Shown: positions 8,595 through 17,716, counted from the stretch's first letter. The stretch is DNA of 17,839 nucleotides from a bacterium (GCA_017645255.1 JAGCPI010000010.1:1-17839), one strand, 5' to 3'. Notes: a model not told the origin generated them from the sequence alone. Numbers and translations are program-made.

Positions 8595-9029
8595 ATGGAA
8601 ATTTTTCGAATAATTCGTAATTCGCAAATTATTACACATTACATTTATAAATTATATTTTAAGTATGCTCACTCCCCTGCATATAAACAGGAATTATCAC
8701 CAACAGGCATTTTTATCATTATCATGATTGCCCAACATAAATGCCAAACAATTTCCCAAATCCAACAACGCAGTTTATTAAAACAATCAACTTTATCCAA
8801 AAGCATTAGTAATTTAATCAAAGCTGATTACATTACGAAGGAAATTAAAGGAAAGGAACACTGACTTTTTGTCACAAAGAAAGGTCAAGCAACATATGAT
8901 GAAATTATTAATATCTTACTCGAAGTAGAAAAATCAATCAAAAAAGATGTTGCACAACAAGTAATTGACAATTATTTAAAAGCAAGTGATGAATTAGCCA
9001 AGATCTTAGATGATCCATTAATGAAATAA
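8595..9029 (+). CDS. MarR-family winged-helix transcriptional regulator
   Basis: The protein has 144 residues, standard for MarR. Helical dimerisation segments lie at both ends. The winged helix-turn-helix spans roughly residues 38-105: the recognition part SQIQQRSLLKQSTLSKSISN is followed by the LIKADYITKE helix and a wing ending in WLFVTKKG. The Trp in the wing is TGA. MarR proteins usually repress their own promoter and an adjacent exporter and are released by small ligands or oxidation. The next gene starts 4 nt after the stop and encodes an ABC-2 permease, so this is probably the switch of the export operon. AAGGA 10 nt upstream sets the start. No conserved Cys sensor pair is evident, so a small ligand is more likely than oxidation; this is inference. 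Confidence 0.88.
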
Positions 9030-9033
9030 AAAA

Positions 9034-9948
9034 ATGAAAGCAGTAATTAAATTAATTAACAGTCACTATTGAAATTCAAAGACCGAACCAATTTTTACTT
9101 TCATCTTACCTATCTTTATTTTAGGAATCTTTAGTCATATTTCTTTTAGTGGGGGAGTAGTTACAGTCGTAACTGCTGCAGGAACTATTCCTGGTTTAAT
9201 TGCCTTAATGATTACTTCCAACTCCATGCAAACCGTGCCAACGTCCATTCAAAGTTTTCGCAACTCCTCGCTTTTTAAACGAATTGGTTCGACACCAATT
9301 AAACCATGAATGTTTATTGTCGGATGCTCGTTATTTTATAGTGCCGTGTTTGTTTTTGAAATTTGTTTCATGCTATTATTAGTAGTAATTTTCTTTTCTA
9401 ACCATAACATGCAACTATATCCTGATAGCAAAGTTGTATATGCCGGACCAGCATTCATGTACATCTTTAAAGAAGTTAACTGAGGGGGTTATGTTCTAAG
9501 TCAAATTTATACTATTATTCTTTCCATTGTCATGGGATTATTTATTGTCTCAGTTACTAAAAGCACCATGGGAGCACAAGGATTAGGAATGGCAATTTTC
9601 TTTCTATCAATGTTCTTATCAGGAGAATTAATTCCATTATCCAACATCCTTGGCAACCAAGGTTTAACCGTAATTAGTTACTTCTCACCTTTTAGATATA
9701 CTAATGGTTTGCAATATGAATCATTTATTCCAAGTAATAGTTCCTTTGGATCATTTCATTATTTAGGTTCGCACAGTGTGTTTGAATATAGTAAGTATGG
9801 TTGAAGTCCTGCTTCATGACAAACCTTTGGTTTAAATAGACCAATGTATGAACCAGGTGACTTCTGAGCCAATTGATTAGCACCATTAGGTTTTACCATT
9901 ATTTTTGGAGCAGTTGCCATCAAGAAATTACGGTGAGGTACTAGATAA
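9034..9948 (+). CDS. ABC-2 type transporter permease
   Basis: The 304-residue protein has about six membrane helices: near residues 18-35, 45-65, 90-125, 155-180, 180-205 and 280-300. The pattern matches ABC-2 permeases such as drug or polyketide exporters: a first loop, an IQSFRNSSLFKRIGSTP coupling segment, and a LSGELIPLS helix. TGA-Trp is used at many positions (for example residue 13), so it is visible only in pieces under the standard code. It begins 4 nt after marR with no strong ribosome-binding site, suggesting translational coupling. It ends with TAATG, sharing one base with the ATPase start. Two copies, or a heterologous partner, would be needed for a full exporter with the ATPase. 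The substrate is unknown. Confidence 0.85.
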
Positions 9949-11228
9949 TGAATGATAATGAAAATAAAACTAATCGTGAACCAACTGATTTAAACAATAA
10001 GGAACCAATTAAAGAAATTAATATTGTTAGTTCACAACAATCTAACCAATTAGATCAAACTTCTTTAAATAAAAATAACATTGAATCATCATCACCTAAA
10101 GAAGAAGATGATGATGAACAAGCAACTAATAAAAAAAGTACCATTAAATCCTTTTTAAATAAATTATTTCCAAAACCAAAGGAAAAATTAAAAGTCGCTA
10201 ATCCTGAATTAGAAAAATACGTTAATCAAATTAAAGACCACTTACACCAAATGCCAAGTGATTTAAGTATTTCTGAATTAAGTGGAAGAAAATTTTTAGT
10301 CTTTGATCCCAATGATCCTAAATATCCAATTGATAAAAACTATCAATATCGCAGTGATATTTTAAAAACCATTCCTAAGTACATTGCGAATGAAACTACT
10401 GATGATCTTATTAAAAATGACCAACCATATTTAATTTCAGTAAGAAGAAAACGTAATGAACAAGGATATGAAGATGAAGAAAAAAATCCGAATGTTAATG
10501 CAACATTAAAACCATTAATTGCAATTAAAAACTTGTGCATGGTTTTTAAACGTAAAAACGTGGGAAAGGTTTATGCCGTTAATAACATTAGTTTTGATAT
10601 TAACTACCTCGAAAACTTAGCATTTATTGGGGCAAACGGAGCAGGCAAGACTACTACGGTTGAAATCATTGCGGGCATTAATAAGCCAACCAGTGGTACG
10701 ATTGATTACAACTTTAAATACAAGAAAAGTTTTCAAGAACAAATTGGGATTCAATTCCAAGATTCATCTTATCCTCGTGGCATTACGGTTAAGAATGTCA
10801 TTGATTTCATGCGCGATGCCCAAGGAGTAGATAAAGAACGCATGAGTGATGAAGAATTTGATGAATTATTAGATATTTTTAAGATTAAGGAATTTTATAA
10901 CTTGGGAGCAAGCAAGTTATCAGGAGGACAACAACAACGCTTAAATGTATTGTTATCCCTAATGCATAAACCAAAAATTATTTTCCTTGATGAATTAGCA
11001 ACCGGTCTTGATATTCAAATTCGACATAAACTCGAAGAATTTGTGCAACAATGAACTAAAAAGCATAATATCACAATTGTGCTAGTTTCCCATGATATGA
11101 TTGAAGTAGAAAAAATGACCCAACGCATTGTGTTGCTTCAAAACGGGATTATCAAAGTGGATATGTACTTAGATGAAGTACATTACCAATATGGTAGTGT
11201 TGATAATTTAGTCCGACGATACATTTAA
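9948..11228 (+). CDS. ABC transporter ATP-binding protein with long N-terminal extension
   Basis: The 426-residue protein has its nucleotide-binding domain from about residue 188. Walker A is GANGAGKTTT (228-237), the signature is LSGGQ (324-328), Walker B is IIFLDE (Asp348, Glu349) with D-loop TGLD, and the H-loop is VSHD (His382). It ends at TAA 11226-11228 after a TGA-Trp at 11052. The preceding 187 residues are not part of a normal ABC ATPase. About 65 residues are acidic, Asn/Ser-rich and disordered-looking, followed by a basic patch and then a folded-looking part (VNQIKDHLHQ to YQYRSDILK). A good GAGG ribosome-binding site lies 9 nt before the ATG. It energises the permease encoded just upstream. 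The GLD-type D-loop resembles drug and polysaccharide exporters. Confidence 0.92.
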
Positions 11229-11253
11229 CCTTTTTTCTTTTTATTAATATAAT
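11225..11253 (+). promoter_or_regulatory. Promoter predicting a leaderless mRNA
   Basis: TTAACC (11225-11230) overlaps the stop of the ABC ATPase gene and is followed after 17 bp by a perfect TATAAT (11248-11253). The ATG of the next gene is at 11262, so the expected start site (6-8 nt past the -10) falls at the start codon or one base before. No Shine-Dalgarno sequence is present. Confidence 0.7.
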
Positions 11254-11261
11254 AAGTATAT

Positions 11262-12077
11262 ATGCGTTTTTTTCACGACCAAAATAATAAAAATTTTCGC
11301 ACCAAGCCACTTAATATTTTTATATTTTGTTTAATATTTGTTGTGATTCCTGGTTTAATTTTATGGTTGTTATTTGGCTACATCAACTTTAGTATGGATT
11401 TCTTAGTTTTCCCTGCTTATGGCATTATTGCCAAAGGTACTACCTCGCAAATCCTTACTCATTTGCAAACCATTTATGATAAATCTAATGTTTATGATGG
11501 AATTAGAATTGCGTGCTATGATTTATCAGTCTTGCTAAAAAAACAACCGCTAAGTGGGTATGCAACAGTTAACCTTGCTAACTTTACCACCAGTTATTAC
11601 AGCAACATGTTAGCAGCTGTATGTGTTCCATACATTGTATGAAGCATTTGTTTACCATTTATTGGAAAGTTAACTAAGTTAATAAACTATGATACCATTA
11701 CATTTTCTTTAACTTGTTGCATGATGTTTGTGGTGTTAATTATTACTGGAGGAATTCCAGTTGGTAAAACTAGTGGGAATGGTTTTGATAATATTGGGGG
11801 TTGAATTATCTTTGCCCGCATTATTATTACCGCTTTAAGTTTACCATTATGGTTCTTTACTGCAAACCGGATTGTACTAGCATGCCTTGGATTAGCCAAA
11901 GATAAAGAAGACTACTACTTACAATTAACTGATGAAGCCATTAAGACCCAAAAGGACTTAACTGCTTTACGTAAGCAACGTAAAGAAACTATGCAACGTA
12001 ATAAAGAACCAGTCTACGTGGAAATCAACGATAAACAAATTAACCTGATTAATAAAGATAAAAAAAAGAAGAAATAA
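11262..12077 (+). CDS. Uncharacterised membrane protein, 271 residues
   Basis: I do not recognise the family. Reading TGA as Trp gives 271 residues with four likely membrane segments, about residues 19-43 (IFCLIFVVIPGLILWLLFGY), 112-135, 145-165 and 180-208. A long, highly charged C-terminal tail follows (ALRKQRKETMQRNK, ending in KDKKKKK), expected in the cytoplasm by the positive-inside rule. The loop between helices 1 and 2 is about 70 residues and probably extracytoplasmic. It follows the ABC export operon by 33 nt but has its own promoter, so co-function with the exporter is only suggested by position. No ribosome-binding site is present. The stop codon lies in a long hairpin that separates it from obg. 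Confidence 0.8.
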
Positions 12078-12114
12078 GAACGCTTTAAGTACACGCTTCC
12101 TATTTCTTCTTTTT
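12063..12114 (+). terminator. Terminator hairpin between the membrane gene and obg
   Basis: AAAAAGAAGAAATA (12063-12076) pairs perfectly with TATTTCTTCTTTTT (12101-12114), and GAA/TTC adds three pairs inside. The left arm overlaps the Lys-rich 3' end and stop codon of the upstream gene. The right arm ends in T5, followed after one C by TT, five bases before the -10 box of obg. Confidence 0.6.
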
Positions 12115-12118
12115 CTTA

Positions 12119-12150
12119 TATAATCATAAAAAGATTACGACAAGGAGAGT
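12119..12150 (+). promoter_or_regulatory. obg -10 box and ribosome-binding site
   Basis: TATAAT at 12119-12124 is a perfect -10 hexamer; the -35 region is poor. AAGGAGAG at 12142-12149 is a near-consensus Shine-Dalgarno sequence 6-7 nt before the ATG at 12156. It contrasts with the SD-less start of the preceding gene. Confidence 0.75.
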
Positions 12151-12155
12151 AATTT

Positions 12156-13505
12156 ATGCAATTTGTTGATGAATGTAAAATTGAATTAAAAGCGGGTGAT
12201 GGAGGAAATGGAATTATTTCCTGACACCATGAAGCACATGTTAATTTAGGAGGACCTGCAGGGGGTGATGGAGGAAATGGAGGGAATATCTACTTACTAG
12301 CAGACCATAATGAAGCTAGTTTATTTGACCTTCGTTACATTAAATTAATTAAAGCTGAAAATGGTGTAAATGGCCAAAGTGAAAATTGTTACGGTGCAAA
12401 AGGAAAAGATAAAGTTGTTAAAGTTCCAGTTGGAACTGTGGTTTATGATGAAGATGGGAAGGTGATTGTTGATTTAAATAAGGATCAACAAAGTTTCTTA
12501 ATTTGTAAAGGTGGGAAGGGAGGATTAGGCAACGCAAGTTTAAAAAGTTCAATGAACAAAGCTCCTAATCTTTATGAACGAGGCGAATTAGGTGAAGACA
12601 AAAAAGTAGTTTTAAAACTAAAGTATTTAGCTGACATTGGAATTATTGGTCTACCAAACGCTGGTAAAAGTACTTTAATTAAAACAATTTGTCATGTTAA
12701 TTCCAAAGTTGCACCTTATCCATTTACTACTATTACTCCAGTCTTAGGAACTTATTTTTATCAAAATAAACCAATTATTTTTTGTGATATCCCTGGTTTA
12801 ATTGAAGGTGCAGCAAGTGGAAAAGGACTAGGTCATGAATTTTTAAAACACATTGAACGATGTAATTTATTAGTGCATTTAGTTTCTGGGGACATCAATG
12901 ATAATGAAAATATCATTAGTGCTTACCAAACCATCATGGATGAACTAAAAGCATATAGTCCTGATTTATTAAATAAACCAATGCTAATTGCAGTATCTAA
13001 AGCTGATACTGATGGGGCTAAAGATCAATTTAACATCCTAAAAAAATATTTAGGTGATCAAAAACAACTTTATTTTATTTCGTGTCATAGTGGGCAAAAC
13101 ATTGAGATCTTTACTAATGAAATTATTAAGCAATTCTTTTATGCTAAAGATAAGCAAGCAATTTTACAAGCTGAAGCACAAACAAACAAGCAAGCACTTG
13201 ATTTAGTGCATGAAAATGAACAAGTGTTAACAATGAAACAACTTAATAATGATCATGAAGAAAATAGCAACATCAATGATGGCAAATTAACAATTTATAC
13301 TGATGACAATGACCATGTTCATGTTAGTCACCCAATTTTAAAATATTGAGCACATCGCATTCCAATGGATACGAGAGATAATATTTATCGCTTTAATCAA
13401 AAAATGGCTTGATTGAAGCTTAATGACATGCTTAAAAAACACGGATTAAAGCCTAACGATCAAGTCATTATTGATGATGAAAATATTGAATGAATTATTG
13501 ATTAA
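12156..13505 (+). CDS. obg: GTPase Obg (50S ribosome assembly)
   Basis: The 449-residue product has the three Obg domains in order. The glycine-rich N-terminal Obg fold (residues 1-158) contains AGDGGNGI, GGPAGGDGGNGG and CKGGKGGLGN. The G domain from about residue 160 has G1 GLPNAGKST (165-173), switch I PFTTITP, G3 DIPGLIEGA, G4 SKAD and a G5-like ISCHSG. The OCT-type C-terminal domain follows a charged Asn/Asp linker and covers the last ~80 residues (HPILKYWAHRIP to the end). Obg binds the large ribosomal subunit and acts in its late assembly and in stress signalling. The Trp codons in this gene are mostly TGA. The stop shares TTAA with the converging 100-residue gene. Confidence 0.96.
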
Positions 13506-13804
13506 TAATTATTAGCAGGACGATCTAAATTTAAAGTTTCCGCATAGGTTAATGGTTTGATAGTAACACAAACCATGCCTATTTTTTTTACCACAAAATA
13601 TAAGTTTGGATGATGAGGCAATTCATAATATAAAGTTTGCCGATCAGTTGACACATAAACAAGGATTGAATTTTGTGCTTCCATTTTTAAAGCAAGATAG
13701 GAATCAAAATGATCATCCTTGGTCTTTTTATCCTTGTTTAGTTTGCTTTTCTTACGTTGCAAAAAGCGCATCACGGCATGCTCAGTTAAATTAAATGGCA
13801 TCAT
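13502..13804 (-). CDS. Small protein, possibly DUF4258/RelE-like fold
   Basis: This is a 100-residue protein without Trp. The N-terminal LTEHAVMRFLQRK has the spacing of the TxHAxxR helix seen in DUF4258 and related small RNase-like proteins. The rest has beta-strand patterns (NSILVYVSTDRQTLYYEL, NLYFVVKKIGMVCVTIKPL) consistent with that fold. The match is by eye and weak; it could equally be an unrelated small protein. It starts at the base after the stop codon of the large membrane-protein gene (TAA then ATG), with a GGAG ribosome-binding site inside the end of that gene, so the two are translated together. No antitoxin-like partner is adjacent. The stop overlaps the obg stop by 4 bp. Confidence 0.6.
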   Translation of the reverse strand: MMPFNLTEHAVMRFLQRKKSKLNKDKKTKDDHFDSYLALKMEAQNSILVYVSTDRQTLYYELPHHPNLYFVVKKIGMVCVTIKPLTYAETLNLDRPANNY

Positions 13805-16207
13805 TTACTTTAACTCCAAGATGTATAAATATGCTTGGTCATGATTAATGCTATAGGAGGTATTATTAATCGTTATATTATTGTTCAAAATCACTTGGTA
13901 ATTTAAATCATGGCACAAATCACTAAACAATTTATCTTGTTGGTATTGTTTAAATAATGAGGAAGCACTATTAAATACTAAGTACTGTAAAGTGGTATAT
14001 TGGTGACTATTAGCTTCTTTTACTAATTTCACAAAATTATTGACATATTCGTCCCCATAAAAAGTATTAGCCATAAAGTTGTGAATTAGTTTAATGCTAC
14101 TGAAGTTGTTATTATCATTTCAAATATTAATGTTGTTTGATTCAATGCTGTAGTTGTATAAAGATGCTAATTGGTGATCCATACTTGATATATCATTAAC
14201 ATAATAATTATTAGCATATTGCCAAATTGCAGTCTTATAATCACCATACATGCTTACTGCTCAAGTACTAATATTGGTCGTTAAAGCATTAATAGAGGTA
14301 GCAGAACTTAATTGTAATTGTTGATAAGTCCCTTCTGATAATGGATTGGGAATGTTAGGATTAAAAGTTAAAATATCATCTAAGTTTTGGCCAATGTTAG
14401 TAACTGCATTAATCGGACTATCCGATAAAAACTTGGTGTTAATGTTCATCAGCGTTTTTAGTTTTGCTAGTTGAGCATCTTCTTGCGTATTGAAGTAAGT
14501 TTTATTAATTTGCACGTTTGAACTAGTAGTTAATAAATATCCTTCACAACTAATTCCCACGTAAATTGATGATCCAACAAATACAAAAGTCGTAAATCCT
14601 AATCACACAGTTTTTGCACTGATATTCACAAAGTATTTTTTAAAGTGAGCAAGATGATTAAGATGACTTTGGCGTTGATTCTTAATCATCTTCTTAATAT
14701 CTTTAAAGTGCACATACCCAATGAATCAAGGATATAAAGTAATGCCAAATAATGCAAGGTAATAAACTGGTACATTAAATCCAATTGATAAATAGGTAAT
14801 TCTTCAAATTGAATGATTGTAAGCAAAATCACTGTAAACAATAATGGAGGCAATGGTACAAGCAATACATAAGAAGAATAATAAGAAAGTAATTTGGTTA
14901 AATTTATTTCATTTGATTAATTCAATGCCCATCACTAGGCAAATAATCAAATTACCAATTAAACTTAAAATGTTTAAAGCACTAAAAATGAATTTGCTGT
15001 TATAAACTGTAAAGTATAATGCACATAATAAGATTGCACAAAATAAAAAGATGCTAATCAAAATGTAATATAAGAAGGTGGAATGAAAGATTCACTTTAA
15101 ACTTGGCAATTTAATTTTGCTTGCATTAGTATTGTAATTAGCATATATCTTTTGGAATGATCAATCAAATCATTTTCATCGTAAATGATGAATTGCCATA
15201 AAAGCAATGATGCTCATTACTAATGCAATAAAGAACAGAATTATGTAATCAAACCGGTGCATGCCAATGATAACTAACGTTGGTCCTAAAATTAAGAACA
15301 AATATGCTGGCCAGTATAAATATGATTTGACTGGTTTAAAGAATAATAAATATAATCCCAATACAATTAATAACCCAACGGATAATAAAACCCCAGTACA
15401 ACTAAAGTAAAATAAGAATAATGAAACAATAAAGAAACTACTAATTGTTTTTTTATTTAAGAATAAATAAACTAACAAATAAACACATAAACCTTGTAGT
15501 AAAGTATTACCTGCACCATAAGATCAAAAAATTCCATAACCAAGGATTAGCATTCCAAGCAATAAGCAAGTAGTAAATAAATAATAGCGTGCATATTTCT
15601 TATTCTTAAATAAGTAAAGCAACATATCATTGCATCCATACAATACTGCTCACACTGGCAAAATGGTTCATAAGAAGTTGTACATTCCAATGACATTATT
15701 TGGACAAAAACCAATGTTAACAAAGTATCCTGGTACCATTTTATAGTAAATTGCAAGTTGTCCATCCCCACTAAATGAAGCCATGTCATGTTTAAAGTAT
15801 CCACTAACATTGGCGTAAGCAAATTGATCTACAAACCGGAAGGAAATAAACATCATCGTGAGCATAAAGAATAAACATATTAAGAATGGCAAACATTCAG
15901 TAAGAATTAAATATTTTAATAATTGCAAGTACTCTTTCACGCTGTTATGCTTCAGGTACTTGTAAGTATTTCAAGCAAGTAATCCAATAATACTTACAAT
16001 CGTAATGGTAAAGTATGATCAATCTAAACCAACTACATTATGATAATCTAATACTCCAAGTGCTAATAATGGTCCAAAGATAATGGTAAAAGCACAAATG
16101 ATATAAAGAAAATTAAGCAAAGACATTTCCTGCTTTTTTCTAAGCAGTTGATTTGTCCTTGTTATTGAAGGTAGGAATAATAAACAAAAACCATAAAAAA
16201 TATACAT
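13805..16207 (-). CDS. Large polytopic membrane protein, 800 residues, unknown function
   Basis: I checked every in-frame codon in the gaps between the shorter open pieces (14075-14260, 14561-15175, 15479-15667, 15941-16018). Only TGA-Trp and no TAA or TAG occurs, so this is one intact gene. Roughly 14-16 hydrophobic segments cover residues 1-555 (for example LNFLYIICAFTIIFGPLLAL and FIVSLFLFYFSCTGVLLSVG), with short basic cytoplasmic turns. After a last helix (VWLGFTTFVFVGSSIYVGI) come about 240 hydrophilic residues rich in Asn, Ser, Thr and Tyr, which probably lie outside the cell. A many-helix core with an extracytoplasmic C-terminal domain resembles GT-C glycosyltransferases or polysaccharide/lipid-handling proteins, but I see no diagnostic motif and assign no function. 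A -10 box about 10 nt upstream and no ribosome-binding site suggest a leaderless mRNA. It is translationally adjacent to the 100-residue gene downstream. Confidence 0.85.
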
Positions 16208-16216
16208 TGATTTATT

Positions 16217-16245
16217 TTTATAAAAGTCTTTTATTATTTTATTAA
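16217..16245 (-). promoter_or_regulatory. Minus-strand promoter predicting a leaderless mRNA
   Basis: On the minus strand TTAATA (16245-16240) and TATAAA (16222-16217) are 17 bp apart. The ATG at 16207 begins 10 bases after the -10, so the leader would be about 0-4 nt. The bases before the ATG (AAAATAAATCA) contain no Shine-Dalgarno sequence. The surrounding 16208-16378 is AT-rich non-coding DNA between this gene and the divergent tRNA promoter. Confidence 0.5.
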
Positions 16246-16354
16246 TAAATAAGAATTTAATTAATCTATCCTTACTTTATTAATTAAATTTTTTCCTAAA
16301 TGAAAATAAAAAAATAAATTTTTATAAAAAAATAAAAATATTTTTAAATTAGTG

Positions 16355-16360
16355 TATAAT
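16355..16360 (+). promoter_or_regulatory. -10 box of the tRNA-Ile/tRNA-Ala operon
   Basis: A perfect TATAAT preceded directly by TG lies 18 nt before the first base of tRNA-Ile. The -35 region is an A/T run without a clear hexamer. Confidence 0.7.
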
Positions 16361-16378
16361 ATTTAAGTACCAAGAATT

Positions 16379-16455
16379 GGAAGCATAGCTCAGTTGGTTA
16401 GAGCACACCCCTGATAAGGGTGAGGTCGGTGGTTCAAGTCCACTTACTTCCACCA
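16379..16455 (+). tRNA. tRNA-Ile (anticodon GAU)
   Basis: This is a full cloverleaf. The acceptor GGAAGCA pairs with TACTTCC except at pair 6-67, which is C against A. The D arm is GCTC...GAGC, the anticodon stem CACCC/GGGTG closes loop CTGATAA with anticodon GAT, and the T loop is TTCAAGT. CCA is encoded at 16453-16455. Confidence 0.96.
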
Positions 16456-16457
16456 GT

Positions 16458-16533
16458 GGGGAATTAGCTCAGCTGATAGAGCACTTGACCTGCACTCAAG
16501 AGGTCGTGAGTTTGAATCTCATATTCTCCACCA
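16458..16533 (+). tRNA. tRNA-Ala (anticodon UGC)
   Basis: The acceptor GGGGAAT (16458-16464) pairs with ATTCTCC (16523-16529) with one G-U pair. The anticodon stem CTTGA/TCAAG closes loop CCTGCAC with anticodon TGC, and the T loop is TTTGAAT. CCA is encoded. It follows tRNA-Ile by 2 nt, so the two are cotranscribed. The Ile-Ala order is the one often found in rRNA spacers, but no rRNA is nearby here. Confidence 0.96.
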
Positions 16534-16542
16534 TAAAAAATT

Positions 16543-16567
16543 GAACTAGGTGACTAGTTCTTTTTTT
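16543..16567 (+). terminator. Terminator of the tRNA operon
   Basis: GAACTAG (16543-16549) pairs with CTAGTTC (16554-16560) across a 4-nt loop and is followed directly by seven T. It lies 9 nt after tRNA-Ala. Confidence 0.88.
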
Positions 16568-16594
16568 ATCCAATAAATTAATTTAGTTGTAAAT

Positions 16595-16634
16595 AAAAGT
16601 GCAATAACTAATTAGAAGTCGTTGCACTTTTTTT
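16595..16634. repeat. Hairpin repeat, left copy (terminator-like)
   Basis: AAAAGTGCAA (16595-16604) and TTGCACTTTT (16622-16631) pair over 10 bp, and ACT/AGT adds three more. The TA on the left faces CG on the right as a wobble and a mismatch. A T run to 16634 makes it a terminator on the plus strand, and TTTT follows on the minus strand, where it would end the two small membrane genes. Both arms recur exactly inverted at 17717-17750. Confidence 0.8.
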
Positions 16635-16772
16635 ATATCATAATTATTTTTTATTTTGATCATTATCAAAATTTAACAATTACTTGAAATAATTAAATGA
16701 TTGATATTTAAATTAAGAATGTCATGTCAATTGGTAATTTACTAAATATTAATTAAAAAAATAACTAACAAT

Positions 16773-17210
16773 CTAAATTGCTAAACACATCCAAACAATA
16801 AAGATAATAAGTCCAATAAAAAATAAGCCAATACAAGCCCACATTGAAGTAATAGAGTATGAGCCACCTCACATGCTAAAACTATTAATAAATCCGGGTC
16901 ACTTTGCTTTTGCTTTAAAATCTCATTTTGCTGAAATTAAAGCACGTTTTCCAACAACAAAAGTATTGAAGTATTTGAAAACTGGCATTGGAATTGAACA
17001 TGGTGCTCATTTTGTTACCGGAAAATAAATAGCTTTATCATAATCATTTGCATAAGGATTATTACTTGGTTTAATTTTATCCTTATGAAAATACCATGGT
17101 TTTTTATGGGTAGTTAAATAATTATTAACTGCATCCATTAGTTTTTGTCTTTTTTGTTCATCAAAATCACTTGCATTATTTTGATTACTATTTGTTGTAT
17201 TATTATCCAT
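16773..17210 (-). CDS. Small C-terminally anchored membrane protein, 145 residues
   Basis: I do not recognise this protein. It starts at ATG 17210, passes TGA-Trp codons (first at 17007-17009) and ends at TAG 16773-16775. Residues 1-25 are Asn/Asp/Gln-rich and polar. The middle is basic and rich in Lys, Tyr, Phe and Trp (YLTTHKKPWYFHKDK, SAKWDFKAKAKWPG), and residues 118-143 form one long hydrophobic helix (CIGLFFIGLIIFIVWMCLA). This is a tail-anchor-like topology, probably with a cytoplasmic N-terminus. Its start overlaps the end of the upstream gene by 8 bp and no good ribosome-binding site is near, so translation probably depends on coupling. It lies between the two inverted hairpin copies and next to an IS end, suggesting an accessory gene. 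Confidence 0.7.
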
Positions 17211-17535
17211 TAATAAATCACGCTATTGTTCCTTTATCGCATACTAAAACAAAAAATAAAATAAATAATCCTAATCATAAACTTAAATAAATTACTGGAG
17301 CAATTCAACTATTACATTCATGATAGTATTTTTCTTTTGAGCAAACTAAAATTGGTTCGTACTTTCAATGTCCAATATATCTACCAACATAATATATTGG
17401 ACATCTTTTTCGTTTTTCAGGGTGAGCATCTAAATAAAGCAATCTAATTCGCTGATAAAGAAGATAAGATGCACACCCAAGAAAAACACAAGACATACAA
17501 AAAACTAATGTCTCAACACAAATTTTACTAATCAT
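17203..17535 (-). CDS. Small two-helix membrane protein, 110 residues
   Basis: I do not recognise this protein. ATG 17535 to TAA 17203-17205 gives 110 residues with three TGA-Trp codons. Two hydrophobic segments (about residues 6-27 and 78-99) bracket a basic, aromatic loop with Cys46, Cys65 and Cys74. Its first segment is also Cys-rich (Cys6, 13, 16, 21). Upstream is an in-frame stop, so the start is ATG 17535 or the internal ATG at residue 14. A candidate minus-strand -10 box TATACT lies at 17570-17565. The only Shine-Dalgarno-like AAGGA (17560-17556) is over 20 nt from the ATG. Its last 8 bp overlap the start of the 145-residue gene. With that gene it forms a two-gene unit of unknown role. 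Confidence 0.65.
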
Positions 17536-17670
17536 GCTTTAAACTGACTTATTTTTCCTTATTTAGTATATTTATATATTAACATAATTTAAATTCAATG
17601 ATTTAATTTACATCCTATATAAATCATTAATTTGCGATATTAATTAAATATTTAATTAGATTGTAAGGTA

Positions 17671-17700
17671 CAAAAAAAGTAAGGAAGTATAAACTTCCTT
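17671..17700 (-). terminator. Minus-strand terminator without a visible upstream gene
   Basis: AAGGAAGT (17681-17688) pairs perfectly with ACTTCCTT (17693-17700) across a 4-nt loop. Read on the minus strand it is followed after two bases by seven U (17678-17672). No minus-strand gene lies between it and the window end. The rest of 17536-17785 holds only promoters and hairpins, no gene. Confidence 0.65.
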
Positions 17701-17716
17701 CCTAAAGTGAAATTTC

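Noticed and set aside
10343..10830. Open frames on both strands over the ABC ATPase gene.
   Set aside because: They overlap Walker A coding sequence in other frames and carry no motif of their own.
13606..13794. Plus-strand frame of 62 codons opposite the 100-residue gene.
   Set aside because: No ribosome-binding site or recognisable motif; the minus-strand gene has a ribosome-binding site and coupled start.
15547..15822. Second minus-strand frame inside the 800-residue membrane gene.
   Set aside because: It is out of frame with a continuous 2.4-kb open frame that has a consistent membrane pattern, and has no separate start signals.
16653..16672. Hairpin ATTTTGAT/ATCAAAAT near the end of the 145-residue gene.
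   Set aside because: The T-rich side precedes rather than follows the stem on the plus strand and A follows on the minus strand, so it is not a terminator; no operator role can be argued.
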